A stretch of 64,000 bases of DNA from Galdieria partita (GCA_025991245.1 BQMJ01000050.1:62001-126000), one strand, 5' to 3'; shown: positions 1-12,470, numbered from the stretch's first letter. The notes: generated by a model from the sequence alone, not told the origin. A program made the numbers and translations.

Positions 1-519
1 TCTGCAAAGGTGGCAAACGCGTTTAGTCATTTTTCATATGTTGCTTCAGGTGGTGAACTTGTCATTTGTGATATTCAAGGTGTTGGAGAGTGTTATACTG
101 ATCCTCAAATACATACTGCCCTTGTACCTGAATTTTTGGAAACATTCCATTCCTTGCCAGGTTTGCAGAGTCCAGCAAAGATGCCTTTTGAAGTTTTTCA
201 AGTTTTGCGCTCTTCGAATATTTCATCACTTGGGCTTGGGAATTTTGGGTGGGAGGGTTTACAGCGATTTATAAAAAGTCATGTCTGCAATACTGTTTGT
301 GCGGCTGTGGGTCTTGAACCTTTCTATAGAGAAAGTTGCCCGTTGCCGTCTTCATCGTTCGGCATCGAGTCTTCGAACCAATTAAAACCAGGATGGAGCC
401 AATCGACTCTACATACAACGTACAAGTTGCTACATTCCTCACCTATACTGGATAGAGTAAAGGAAACGCTTGAGGCCGACTACCGGAATATTCTCATGGC
501 GTGGCCATCAACCATTTGA
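1..519 (+). CDS. Alpha-kinase domain protein, C-terminal part (cut by left edge)
   Basis: The reading frame is open from base 1, so the start lies outside the window. The visible 172 residues are the end of an alpha-kinase (eEF2K/MHCK type) domain: an FSHFSY block, the CDIQGVG and TDPQIHT blocks, then a GNFGWEG segment and SHVCNTVC, the His/Cys motif that binds structural zinc in this family. These atypical kinases phosphorylate Ser/Thr in helical substrates. About 65 residues of unrecognised tail follow the zinc motif. The substrate cannot be named from this piece. It converges on the RRM gene, with about 80 nt between the stops. Confidence 0.85.
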   Translation, partial: SAKVANAFSHFSYVASGGELVICDIQGVGECYTDPQIHTALVPEFLETFHSLPGLQSPAKMPFEVFQVLRSSNISSLGLGNFGWEGLQRFIKSHVCNTVCAAVGLEPFYRESCPLPSSSFGIESSNQLKPGWSQSTLHTTYKLLHSSPILDRVKETLEADYRNILMAWPSTI

Positions 520-597
520 AAACATAATGTTGTCATTGTTGTTGATAAACTTTCAAGGCGAGTGCTCTATTCATTTTATTCTCTAAAAAAGATGACT

Positions 598-1591
598 TTA
601 AAAGGTAGTACCATTGTCTTGTTTTGAGTCCCTTCTACGTTCATCATTTGTATCGTATTCTAACTCGCATTCTATTTCACGTCCATCCCATACTGTGCCA
701 TTCAATTCTTCTTGTGCCTTTCGAGCCTGCTCGAACTCTGGGAAAAATACTATACCATTGGCTTCATCATTTGTAGCTGAACGACGAATTATAGCCCGAA
801 CAACACTTCCATAAGGTTTACAACGCTCACGAAGTTCCTGCCAACGCATTCCAGGCACAAGATGTCGAAACACAAGTCGATATACTTTGCGCTCTCCATC
901 AGGAAATATAGACCCTCTATCTTCTCTCACAACCAGTGACCTACCAGCAATTACAGAGTTGTTCAGCAACTCGATGGCTTTCTGAGCGGCTTCTTCCGTC
1001 ATATACTCTACCAGGGCACTGCCTTTCGAGCGTTTCAATCTATCCAAAAACAGATGGACATACTGAACTGGGCCTGCTTCTCTCATGTGATCCTTTATTT
1101 CCTGCCAGCGAACAGTGTAAGGAATATTTGCCACATAAACTCTTCTATAGGATAATGAATCGACTTCTCATTTGCTGCACAAAAATTGAATAGTTACCTC
1201 TTCTGCCTCTCTTCCAGAGAAACTTTGTTTTCATCCGTTCCCTAACTGCTTTTCAGATGAAACACGACGATATTCAACACTGTCATACCTGTGGCGAGGA
1301 TTCTGAAACGTCATGAACCGCGGACAAATACCATCTTCCAGAGCACGAATGAGGAAATATAAAATTCTACACAATATTTAGTTTCCACTCTCAAAACGGA
1401 ACTTGCCATTGACCAACCTTTTCCCAAACAGGCGGCCGACATAAGAACCCGTTGTTATAGTTTCTACCACAATAAAAGTCCTTCCTGCAAATATTCGAAC
1501 AACATGGTGTCTTTTTATATTCACTCGTTGAACGATGGATAGTCAATGGAACACTCGTAAAACTCAAACAAGGCTGCTTTCCCATCTTCAA
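598..1591 (-). CDS. Two-RRM RNA-binding protein, possibly plastid-targeted
   Basis: Four exons (1418-1591, 1289-1366, 1198-1241, 598-1144) sum to 843 nt, giving 280 residues. The last exon holds two RNA recognition motifs: VYVANIPYT opens the first, GSALVEY is its RNP1-like block, and the second starts near YRLVFRHLV. The introns are 51, 47 and 53 nt. The first uses a GTTGGT donor, chosen because it keeps phase and joins the leader to the RRM part. The first 80 residues are rich in Cys, Ser and basic residues and could be an organelle presequence, which is inference. Both RRMs are clear; the exon 1 call is the weaker part. Confidence 0.72.
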
Positions 1592-1814
1592 CAGTGAATC
1601 CTAATCATACAATATTATCACGAATGAGGACGTCGTATGCAAACGAGCGGTTTAGATTTGAATGAGACTCATAAAGTAACAAAGCTGTCAACTACGTGGC
1701 TACCAAGTAAGAAAAAATACAAGGTTTGCTGTTGAACCTCAATACCACAGTATCATGGAGTGATCAGTGGAGTACTGGACTTTTACTAGCTTCTGTAAAC
1801 AGAAATATAGAGTA

Positions 1815-2777
1815 TTAGCCTGTTTTATTGGAAGACACTTCTGAATATGAGGCTACTATCAGGCGTAAGAATAAAACCAAAAGGATTCCAGTCACCGAAC
1901 CAGCTATGTGACCTATATGATTTACAGCAAGCGCACTCCATTTTTGTGAATGACTGGAAGTTACGAGACGAACTTCTCTTCCTAGTATTTGATAAACGTA
2001 CTGTCCAAGAATCAAAAATTCCAAGAGTCGTTTCCAATTCCACGAAAACCGCGTTAATACGCATATAGTAAACAAACCAAACACTGCACCACTTGCTCCA
2101 ATAGAAATAGATTGCTTCGGCAATACCAACCAACTTAACAATGCTGATCCAAACGCGCAAACACAATAGCTCATTATGATTCCCAAAGCCCCTTCTTCTT
2201 CTTCAACAAGTTTACCAAAAATCAAGAGAAAAAAAAGATTATTTGATAGATGCGACCAGGATTCGTGACAGAAGGAATAAGTCACAAACTGCCACCAACG
2301 TGGCTCACGATGTGACAGAACCAGGCGGGAAAGTAAACTGGGCCACACAAAACGACTTGCGACAAATAACACCAAGTTTACAAGGATAAGAACAAATACG
2401 CCCCATTCCGACGTGTTCCGTGCAAACTTTCGAGAATTCAAAAGAACAAGAAACAACGAAAATTCTTCACTTACCGGCCAGTTGGAAGACTGAACCTTTA
2501 CCGTTTGTCCTAAGCTAACAGCCCTCATTTCAGGTTTTTCTCTTTCAGAAGGAACCTGGCTGTCGGGTTTCTGTTGTATGGTTGCCAGCAGGAAAGCATA
2601 CTGTCGCTGTCTAATAACTTTCCACTGTCGCCATAATATATGCCCTTCCTTATTTGTTTGAAGTTTATGCTTGCGAATACCAGAAACGCAGCGTGTGCAA
2701 CGACAATAAGTGGACGGATATCTTGCCTTGATTTGTACAAGGAAGTGACTAGCACCGATGATCCACAGCATAATCAT
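1815..2777 (-). CDS. Rhomboid-family intramembrane serine protease
   Basis: The C-terminal two thirds match the rhomboid fold. HLSNN is the conserved loop motif, GASGAVFG holds the catalytic serine, and VNHIGHIAG holds the catalytic histidine, each next to hydrophobic segments. Rhomboids cleave transmembrane substrates inside the bilayer. The layout around FLILGQ and VNHIGHIAG resembles plastid rhomboids of plants, so a plastid envelope site is an inference. The frame reads through 2427-2474, a 48-nt stretch with a GTAAGT donor and AG acceptor, which is probably a stopless intron. The spliced protein would have 304 residues against 320 for read-through. Confidence 0.85.
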   Translation of the reverse strand: MIMLWIIGASHFLVQIKARYPSTYCRCTRCVSGIRKHKLQTNKEGHILWRQWKVIRQRQYAFLLATIQQKPDSQVPSEREKPEMRAVSLGQTVKVQSSNWPVSEEFSLFLVLLNSRKFARNTSEWGVFVLILVNLVLFVASRFVWPSLLSRLVLSHREPRWWQFVTYSFCHESWSHLSNNLFFLLIFGKLVEEEEGALGIIMSYCVCAFGSALLSWLVLPKQSISIGASGAVFGLFTICVLTRFSWNWKRLLEFLILGQYVYQILGREVRLVTSSHSQKWSALAVNHIGHIAGSVTGILLVLFLRLIVASYSEVSSNKTG

Positions 2778-2928
2778 AAAGCCTTAACATCCTACAAAGA
2801 AATCCCAACATCTCATTTATTCAGCCGACCCAAAAAGTATCGCTACAATCTCCTCCATCGACGACTGATCCCCCACATTCCAAAAAAACAGTCTACATTT
2901 CATTTGAACGCTGTTATTCACAATCTAT

Positions 2929-4777
2929 TCACTGCAAATAGTCTTTCAGAAAATTTTCAACTGTCGAGTTCCTCAGCTTTGTAATACCACTTAGCAAAAG
3001 CTGTCGGACCCGCTCTCTGCTACAACACATGATTCTACCACACTCCTCCAGTGATCGAAATTGTCCATCTCGAAGACCATATCTTAAAAGTAACGCTCTA
3101 GTTTCCATAGGACACAGGTATTCTTGTAACACTTTAAAAAGATCCGCCCGCAATAGACACTCTGCCAGGTTTTCTTCTGTACATTCCCCAGTATCTGCTA
3201 CACAATACACAGCCCCTTTACCCAAACGTCCACTATCTTCTAACAGCTCTCCTAACCTTTCTAATGAAACAGGTTGGTTAGTAACAGCCTAACAATGATA
3301 GATGTGAGAACGTGTACAAGTTACGAGAGCCTATGTGAAAATACCTCTATACAAAAGCGAAGACGGGAACTCGAGACACCAAGCAGAGAACAAACTTCAC
3401 TCTCACTTGGTATTTTCTTCTCATTTTCAAGTTCAGTCGCGATTTTCCTCGACTGATTGAAAAGCGCTATCACCTTGGAAGGTACTCTAACCGAGCGGTT
3501 ATATTCATTCAGATATTTGGATATGCTGGCACGAATCCACCAAGTTGCAAAAGTAGAAAACCTCCAACCATAAGAAGGGTCAAATTTGTCAGTGGCTTGA
3601 ATCAAACCTAAGATGCCTTCTTGTATCAAATCTAATAGCTGGACAGGTTTATGGAAATTTTTGTTGGAGTCGTAAGTGAACCGGGAGGCAATCGAGTGCA
3701 CGAGTCTTAGATTTGCAGTGATAAGTCTTTCCTTAGCATTGTTACCAAGTATAATAGCGTCATGAAGATCTTGTACAGACTACAACAATGTCAACAAATC
3801 AAACAATATTATCACCTTATAGTCTTACCATTCCCGCCCTGACAGCCCATTCTTCTAAAGATAATTTTCTACCGAGTGTTTGCATCATTCTATGCATAAC
3901 TTTCAATATCGACTGGCACACCCTATGTATATATATGAACCTACCTTTGTTGCATATTAATCAACTGTGCTTGTCTTCTCAAATAGTTTGCAAGCTCTGT
4001 TTCTTCTTCTTGAGTCAACAAGGGGTTCTTATGAATTGCATAAACGTATCCTTCTGAAAAAGGAAACTGGGCATATCCGTTGTTACAAGACTTTTTTGGC
4101 GACTCGTCTGTTTCCTGCGCAACTTGTTCAACTTGGGTGCCACTATTCGGCATCTGTTCTTTCAGCACTTTCTTCTTAATACTGAATCTCTTTGACTGCG
4201 AGTTGCGCTTTTTGCTCGTTGCAGTTGTCGAACGAAGTTTTCTAGTCTTCAACGAAATAGTGTCCGTTTCGTCCAGTTTTGTCTGCCTTTTAGAATCCTT
4301 CAAAGGTTTTTTGCTTCTACACCAACTTGAAGACTTTGGCTTTTTCGACTCTTCCTTGTCGTGGTAACATTCTATTGGCATTTGCATAGGTGTTTTAGGT
4401 TTCGTTGTCTGAGCCCCAGCTGCCCAGCTGAAGCTTTTATTCAAAGTATATTTCTTCTTTTTGGACTCTTCTTTGTTCTTCGTGGACACAAGGGAACTTT
4501 TTGGAACAAGAGCTCTCTGATTTGTGCCACACAACAAACAAGCTGCATTGTCTTTCCTATAGTCAACCACAGCAACAGTAGTGTTCCTTTTAGCAAAACC
4601 TGATAATTTCCTGGTTTTCTTCTCAACAGAATTCTGGTGAAGCACCACTTGAGAGCTTTTATCGCTGCTAAACGGCTTGGCAGGTACTTTGAAAGGTACC
4701 CCCTGAATACTAGTAAAAGCCAGTGTTGCTAAACTATTATGTATCCACGAGTTGCTGCGAAACTTGGTTACAGACAT
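2929..4777 (-). CDS. Nuclear-encoded plastid RNA polymerase sigma-70 factor
   Basis: Four exons (3966-4777, 3829-3922, 3345-3779, 2929-3288) give about 566 residues. Region 2 is clear: VQLLDLIQEGILGLIQA, then FSTFATWWIRASI with the aromatic run used in promoter melting. Region 4 is ETRALLLRYGL followed by the helix-turn-helix SLEECGRIMCCSRERVRQL. The first 230 residues are Lys- and Ser-rich and include a probable transit peptide starting MSVTKFRSN. Such factors direct plastid-encoded polymerase to promoters. The first intron has two possible donors that both keep frame, a GTTGAT giving 43 nt or a GTAGGT giving only 22 nt. The 43-nt form was preferred. The first ATG in frame is at 4777. Confidence 0.9.
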
Positions 4778-5209
4778 TTTGTGCGTACAACAAAATTCAA
4801 CTCTATAAACACTCAATAAAATTTGTATCGAGCTTCGAAACTATCATTAGTCAAGTGGTGGTAATCAATAATCTCCGATTGATTGGTTACACAACCTTGG
4901 AAGAAAATCCAATGGGCGAATTACTGAGAGCCACACGATTGATAATGAAAGGTTACAGACGAACCAAAGGACGAAGATATTTTCTTTGACTCTCTTCATA
5001 CGCTGAAATGTATAAAAGGATATGTTTTAATCAAGTTTTCTACAAATGAAATGTTACATATATAAACGGGATTATTCTCTATATATAACCAACTTGTAAT
5101 AAGAAGACCACTTGTGGATAACATAGTATTTGAAAAGTAGTTGTTCCTTTCTCAGGAAGTAGTGCAATTCACATATATGTCCGATAAAGATGGACAGGAA
5201 TATGCATTT
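4778..5209. other. Intergenic region between sigma factor start and GT32 end
   Basis: About 430 nt hold the 5' flank of the sigma factor and the 3' flank of the glycosyltransferase, both on the minus strand. The part at 5030-5200 is AT-rich. No conserved ORF or RNA gene was recognised. Confidence 0.6.
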
Positions 5210-6481
5210 TTATTGAACCTTGTTGGAGTACTCAAAGAGCTCAAGATATTGTTTTTGGTCAAACTCATAAATAAAATCCGTTAATAAACGATGAAAAACT
5301 CCGTGTCCAGATATGATATCTTGCACAGTAAAGTTTTCCCACCCGTGCTTAAATTCTGCTCCCCAAAAGTGAATGGCATAATGCCCATTGTCAAAGTCTC
5401 GACCCCTATCTCTATAATAAAGTTCTTCAATACCTTCTTCAGTCCACAGAGGATCAAAAAAAGCTGTATGATTCAATACACATATAGAGTCACTCATTTC
5501 AAAAGACATAATCTTGGGTAAACGAACAGAAAACCAGTTCCAAAGTAAGTCATTAAAATGTCGATATTCTAGAAACCATTGTTGAAGGAATGAAGATGAA
5601 GAATGTGCTACAATAACTGCATTTGCTAAGCCGATAGAGCCATCCACTCCTTCTTGACCTAGAACCATAGGAAACCGACGCAACTCATCAAAGCCCTTCA
5701 ATGGAAAGACATCCATATCCTTGAAAAAACCTTGAGACTCTCACCCATTGTCGGTCAAAGAGTAGACTCACCAAATAGATACCACCATACTTGAGCAATA
5801 TTTCTAATCGTACGACATCAGCTTTGTGAGCTACGTGATTGAGAGGTTTCCCAAATATGTGCAAAGGGGACTGACCAAGAGTTCAATAGTATCAGCTCTA
5901 CCTTTCGTTGTCTTACCGAAACTTGATTTAAGGTCAAATAGGACTTTGTACGTTCCCACCAAGTGCCTTTTGGTAAATATTGATAGTGAAAATAGATCTT
6001 TTCGGGTCGTATCCTACGTATCGTCGCTAAAACAATCAAGTGCTCAACTATACCAAAAGGTGGGTCTTTTTCCAAGCCATATACAAAGTGAACAATATTT
6101 GGCACTACTTGAGAGGAAGATGGAGTCATAAAATTCTTACAGATGCTCGTTGAATTGTCATAATAAACTTGACTTGTTACTGAAAAAGGAATAATGAGGT
6201 CTATGAGGTAGACGGCCGGTTAATAACAAGGCTTGGCTAGTTCAAGGAGGCTTACGGTGGAGTTTACTGATTATCCTAAGTTGGTACAGAATCAGTGAGT
6301 ATAATATGACTGGAAATAACCACTTCATAGGATTTCTTGAAAGGTCAACTAGTGAAGTGAACGAATTACATGAATGCGTATTCCAACTCTCCTTCATTAG
6401 CATTTTTTTTGGGTGAGCAAATCCAAATTTCTCCCACTTGCCATTCTTAGTAGCGCTTTCGATCCTGTTGAATACTTCCAT
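5210..6481 (-). CDS. GT32-like type II membrane glycosyltransferase
   Basis: Four exons (6256-6481, 5917-6179, 5772-5870, 5210-5719) give 365 residues. One uncleaved hydrophobic segment, WLFPVILYSLILY, follows a cytosolic head of about 50 residues, which fits a Golgi type II protein. The lumenal part opens with PNIVHFVYGL and contains HKADVVRLEILLKYGGIYL joined by splicing to DMD, the DXD motif that binds metal and nucleotide sugar in the DXD sugar-transferase (GT32) family. The introns are 76, 46 and 52 nt. It probably elongates glycans in the secretory pathway; donor and acceptor are unknown. It is divergent from the sugar porter. Confidence 0.82.
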
Positions 6482-6727
6482 TCAAAATAGTTTACTTTTA
6501 ATAGACTGTACAGGCAATTTTATTCATCTAAAGATATTCATCCAGCCAATCATGGTATTTAGCCTATTGAATTGTATTTGAATGTAATAAGAGAATGAAT
6601 AAAAACCTTGGTTTGCAATTTTCTTCGAAGGCGAGATACAGAAGATTGAAATCAAGCAATTGTGTGAGCAGTTTCGACGTTGCACATATGGGCAGAGAGA
6701 AATTGTGGAGACCCTCTTCAGTCCGTC

Positions 6728-8298
6728 ATGCGCTGGTTCTCCACTGAAAATATAACGACTCGTCTCTATATGCTTAGTTTTGTGGTTGCCTTTGGTGGCT
6801 GCACAGTTGGGATAGATATTTCACTAGTTAATGGTGCGCAGTTGTTCTTTGTGTCTCGTTTTCAGCTTAACGATTCTCTACACGGACTTACCAGCGCAGC
6901 TACTCTTATTGGAGCAGTCATTGGTTCCTTCATGTAAGAAGCAATCTCTATCTCTTTTTAAATATCAATAAGCGTAGGTCGTCGATTATCAACCTTTTCA
7001 TTGGAAGGAAAGGTGCCATGTTGGTTGCTTCATTCATAGCAGTAGGAGCAGGTTTGATAGAGGCATTTGCCAATATATGGGGTGTTTTATTATTTGCTAG
7101 AATTTTCCTGGGAACTTCGTTTGGAATTTATAGTGCTACTATTCCCATTTATTTGTCAGAAAGTGCTCCTTCTACAGTGAGAGGTGCCTTGACTGCTATA
7201 TATCAGCTTTCTCTTACCTTTGGACTATTTTTTGGAGCCGTTGCAGATGCAGCATTTGTCCAAGTTGATCATGGCTGGAGGCTTATGTTAGGATCGGTTA
7301 TAGTTCCACCATCTTTGTGTTTAATAGGTCTCATTTTCACTCCAGAGTCTCCGAGGTGGTTAATATTCAAGTGTAAAGAAGCAGAGGCGTTCCGTTGTCT
7401 TTTAAAATTGCGAAAGACGGAAACAGAAGCACTCCAGGATTTATCTCTCATCAAAGCCTCCATGACGATGGATTCACAACAAAGTAGTTGGTATCAAGTT
7501 CTTAAAAAGATATTGATGACCAAACGTATAAGACGTGCAGTTTCGGTGGGAATCTTTTTACAAGTTGCACGACAACTTTCTGGAGTGAATGCAATGTCTT
7601 ATTATATTGACGTTGTTTTAAGAAAGGCAGGCTTGTCCATTTCCACAACTATCTATATAAGTGTTGCATATATGTTTGGCACCGTATTATTTACATTACC
7701 ACTATTTTGGATAGTTGATAGGTTCGGTAGAAGAATTCTTTTGGTAGCCACTATGCCTGTCATTTCTCTCATGTTGTTATTGATTGGTTTTTCTTTTTAT
7801 GGAAATGAGCACATTCGTATATCTTTATGTCTTGTTGGATTCTTTATTATGCGTGCATTCTTTAGTCCCGGTTTAGGTCCTGTCAGTTGGATCATTACCT
7901 CTGAAATATTTCCATTGCAAGTTCGAGCAGAGTGTTTATCTATTGTATCCTTTGCTAGTTATGCATTTAACTTTATCATTTCTTTTGCATTTCCAGATAT
8001 GTTAAGTCAGATGAAAGCACAAGGAGCATTTTCCTTTTTCTCGGGCTTTACTTTATTGAGTTGGATTATCTTTTTTCTGTTTATCCCAGAAACCAAGGGA
8101 ATAGAACTGGAGAGTGTAGAACAGTTGTTTGAAAAGCCTTGGAATGAACATGCACGTAAGCATATTTATCAAGTTGTCGAGTTGGTGGCGAGTCATAGAA
8201 AGAAGGAAGTATCTACTGTAGATATGATTATTCAGTCATCGAGCTCCAAAAGTTGTGTTTCTATGACGACAACTCATCAAGAGGAGATGAAAGAGTAG
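6728..8298 (+). CDS. MFS sugar porter (sugar/H+ symporter type)
   Basis: Two exons (6728-6933 and 6978-8298, intron 44 nt) give 508 residues with about 12 hydrophobic segments. Sugar porter signatures are present: PESPRWL at the end of the first half, DRFGRR in the second half, QLSGVNAMSYY in helix 7 and PETKG near the C-terminus. The QQ pair usual before helix 7 is altered to AR in VARQLSG. The family imports hexoses, pentoses or polyols. Many such transporters are known from heterotrophy-capable Galdieria, but the substrate here is not predictable. The upstream ORF extension begins with TTG, so the first in-frame ATG at 6728 was used. Confidence 0.9.
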
Positions 8299-8467
8299 GA
8301 ATGCCCAACTTGTCTCCAACAGAGAAGGTGGTCATGGTTATTGAACCCACGAGAGCGATCCAAAACTGCTTTGTGACTGTGGATGCATCATGAGGAAATA
8401 AGTATATTCTCTCTCATTTCAAAAATAAAAAATATTTTTAGGCGGGAATTGTGTTTCCTATGGTGTG

Positions 8468-10018
8468 ATGACCATAGGCAAAGGCAATGTGTTGTTCACC
8501 AGTCCACTTTCCAAGTCCTTGTTTATCCTTTTTCTTACATTGGCTGTTTATATGTGTGGTACAGAGCTATACATAAGGAAAATAATGAGTGCGAACGTTC
8601 CCGGTTCCTTACCACGTAGTTTCTCTTCTACTTTCTATTACGAAGACAACTTGTTGGAAGGTGACTTCTCGGAAGAACCGCTCAACCTTTCCCTCTTATG
8701 GTTAGCTCCCTTCAAAGTAAGTATGCATTGTGTATGTGTTTTATTTGATATCCAACAGAGTTTTTGTATATAGAGTGGTTCAGGTTATGGTATAGAAGCC
8801 ACAGGTTTTATACAAGCCATCGAAAGCGATATATCTCGTTTGAATATTTTTCAGTGGGGTGAATTTGAAAGTGAGAGTTATTTAAATACGTTGGACCAAG
8901 ACACTCGTGAACTTTTAGACCGTTTATGGAGTACACCCCATCAAGTACAACCGTTGGTGGACTATTTGCAGTTTGCTATGAATGGCTCTCATTGGATAAA
9001 CTCCCAAGGACTTGCAACACTATATGATATTTTGATAGCGCACATTCATCCAGGAGGTTGGATTGATCAGTTGAAAGAAATGGGCGAGTATCGGATAGGA
9101 AGAACTATGTTTGAAACGGACAGAATTCCGGAAGGTTGGATCGATCGTTTTTATTCCACGATGCATGAGTTGTGGGTTCCTAGTAGTTTTACAAAGAATC
9201 AATTTATTGCTGCTGGCTTAGAACCTTATCGAATCCAAGTTATTCCTCAACCCTTGGAGCGTCTTTTATTTCAAACTTGTAATCAATCCTTCCATGAGCC
9301 TTCATTTGTGGCTCCCAAAACTTGGCGTTCTACATTCCGCACTTGTCATGAAGATGACTTTATATTTCTTTCCATTTTTAAATGGGAGCCACGAAAAGGA
9401 GTCGAGTTCTTATTGGATGCCTATTTTCATGAATTTCGATCGACTGATCGTGTTTGTCTGGTGATGTTGACTAGTTTTCGACAGATGGTTGACAATCAGA
9501 CAACCATGGGTCACTTGGTAGAGTCCATTGCTAGAAATATTTCATCTGAGTTTGCTCGATTTTGGCTTATTCCTTTGACTGTATCTTCAAGTGATATGGC
9601 ATCGTTGTATTTATCAGCCAATGCGTTTGTTTTACCTAGTAGAGGTGAAGGTTGGGGACGACCTTTGATGGAAGCCATGGCTTGTGGTTTGCCTGTCATA
9701 AGCACAGGTTGGGGTGCTCCGTTGACATTTATGAATGAAGACAACTCTTTTCTTATTCCAGTTGAAAAGTGGGATCGCATTCATCCTGGACAAGGACTTG
9801 ATGAACCTTTCTGGGGACATTTATGGGCTGTACCTGATGTACAAAAGTTACGACAAATCATGAGAAACGTGATGGACAAGCCTTTTCAAGCAAAAGCCAA
9901 AGCAAGAAATGGACAACAAGAGGTTTTACAAAAGTATCAACCGAATGCAATCAAAAAAAGAGTATTAAGGAGATTGGTACAAATCATGTCCAACAATATA
10001 TCGAAATCCATTCGATAA
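8468..10018 (+). CDS. GT4-type glycosyltransferase with N-terminal membrane anchor
   Basis: Two exons (8468-8716 and 8774-10018, intron 57 nt) give 497 residues. A hydrophobic stretch, SLFILFLTLAVYMCG, lies near residue 25 and probably anchors the protein. The C-terminal half has a Rossmann-like nucleotide-sugar site: FKWEPRKG, then SRGEGWGRPLMEAMACGLP, the EX7E-like motif of family 4 enzymes. The N-terminal half carries ELWVPSSF, common in this group. It lies downstream of the sugar porter and converges on STT3 with only 70 nt between stops. A role in protein or lipid glycosylation is inferred; the donor is unknown. Confidence 0.82.
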
Positions 10019-10088
10019 GAAGAAAATAACGAGCGTTTGTCACTAGAAACATGGTTTGCACAACTTTTTCCCACAAAACAACTTGACT

Positions 10089-12470
10089 TTAACCTATATT
10101 GGGCAAATCTTTCACATGATAAATGCGAACCAACCAATTACGACTGGTAAATGCTTCTTCAAAATAACGAAGCTTGAATTTCTTCTTCGCTATGACTTCA
10201 CCTCGGACCTTATCATAACCCGCTGGATTCCCGCGATCAAATTGAACTTCACCAAAGCGATAATAACAAAGCTTATACATCAACGACTCTACCAAAGCTG
10301 GGCCTGCTCCTTCACCTACACGATAATTCCCATCCGCTGTGAGATACGCACTTTCATCCACTGTCGGATCAACCGAATGTGATATCCGAATGGGCCATAG
10401 AAACCTTGAAAACCATTGACTCTATCATTCCCCTCCCCCTCGACATAATACGTTACTTACTTGTTGATATCATCCGAACTATAACCCAATGCTCCACCAA
10501 AGATAACCAACACATAATCGACATCCAATTTTTTGCATATTTGAAAAGCCTTTCTTTCTGGTGAATTCAATACTCTTCCAACCGTGGCAATATGAGAATT
10601 GTTCCATGTATTGTTATCCACAATAACAGTTCGATTCGCAAACCCCGATATTTGATATCCGTAATCCCACCTGTATGACAACATGGTGAATCCTATCTCA
10701 CTGCAAACACAACTTGCGCCCAACAACTTACCAACTCAATATCTTCGCATCTTGTTTCGTATTGTATCGCAACCAATAGTATGCTTCACGAAAGTCATCA
10801 AAGAAAACTCGCTCTCCTAAAGAAGTTCTTGCACTCAATACAACGGAAGGTTGTGAATATGCTTCCGATGCAACCCAAACACAGTGACGAGCATAAGCAA
10901 ACAATACCAGCATAGAACCTCCCAGAAGAATATAAATCAACACTTTCATCCATCCACTATCATGACTGGTTTCTAAAGACTTGGCACTCTTTTTGCTTCC
11001 ACTCAACTTGGACTCCACTCTTTTGTACGTGGTACGAGCATCATGACCAGTTTGTTCCGTATTTTGTTCCCATTTCCTTAGCTGTGTAACGTTAGGAACC
11101 AACAATTTGGAAAATGCTATTCCACTCAATACACAAGCAGCAGGTGCTAATACCAACATCAATCTAACCATCACTCCTGCAAAATAGGCAGCGAAACTTC
11201 CATAAAGTATCAAAAATATCACGCCATCGTTTATATTTCGGAAACAAAAGTAAATACCAGCTGGTACCAACATACTGAGAATATGAAGATCGAAAAAGTA
11301 AGAACCCCATGCCGTTGGTTGATGTTCAGCCACGGAAGCGATGATTGGAATATGTTTAGAAGCATATGTGGGATCCAATAATGAATAAAAGCGACCTGTC
11401 CAAGGACCCAAATAGCCAGTTGCGGTTGCTAGAAAAGCTGCCAAAATGAACATCGTTCCAACCACCAAAAGGAATATTCTACTAATAGTCACAAATACAT
11501 CTCTGGGAACCAAATAGCGAATCCAATTCACAAAACAGTAACACTGCAATAGTACAAAGACTATCAAAGCACCCATATGTTCAGAACTTTGTACGGCTTG
11601 AAATCCTACAAAACGTATTTGCATCGATAAGAGAGTTCCGATGACATAAAAAGTGGAATAGGCTACATATAACCGATGAGAATATCTTCCACAAAGAATC
11701 AACACCAATACGTAGATTGGATAAATATTCGTAATAAACACATATCCACCCCAGGAGGCAACCATATAAAGGTAAGCTAAACAAGTCAATCCTGACCAAA
11801 ACAAGGAACCCGTGTGTACACTTTTTACGATGAGAAAGAAACAAAGTATCATAGCAGTAATTGCCACACATTCGTTGTCATAACTTCCGGCCACTGATCT
11901 GGAAAGATATCCTGGAACCATAGCAATAAAGCAAGCTGCGAATAATCCTGCTGTAGGATCCGAAACTTGTTTTGTAAAGAAATAAGTTACAATATTGGTA
12001 AAGCAGGAGAAAAGTGGCGCCATCATCACACAAACGTCCTTAATGTCCACTGGGAATGTCAAAGCACGTAAGATGTGATAAATGGTAGCTGCTGTGTACA
12101 TAATTCCCTAAACAATCAACTTGATCAAAGACCGAAGAGAGAGAGATATCCTTCAACTTACTGGATAAACAGTACCCCCTACAATCCTTCCCAGAGGATA
12201 CCAACTAGCCGAGTCAAACCAATTCCAAAACTCAAAAGTTCCTTGTTCCACAAGAACTTTGGTAGCTCGAAAGTTAAACCAAGGATCAAACTCGTGAATG
12301 ATGCTTTCATATCTAATCACCGCAAAGAGACGAATACAAAAGGAGACACAACAGGCAATCAAAAGAACAGCAAATCTAAAGAGTAACTGTTGTTGCTTGG
12401 TTGATAACCAAATAGTCTTTGTATAGTTTACAAAAGGTTGTGTTTGCATTCCCACTGCGTTCTTTTTCAT
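10089..12470 (-). CDS. STT3: Oligosaccharyltransferase catalytic subunit STT3
   Basis: Four exons (12162-12470, 10732-12107, 10461-10670, 10089-10404) give 736 residues. The first lumenal loop has [13 protein letters not shown] with the metal-binding DXD-like site. About 11 to 13 hydrophobic helices follow. The catalytic WWDYG motif is split: SW ends exon 2, and a spliced codon plus WDYGYQISG opens exon 3. DINKFLW across the last junction is another family block. STT3 transfers the lipid-linked oligosaccharide to Asn in nascent proteins in the ER. Its start lies 61 nt from the divergent epimerase gene, so the two share a very short promoter region. Confidence 0.95.
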
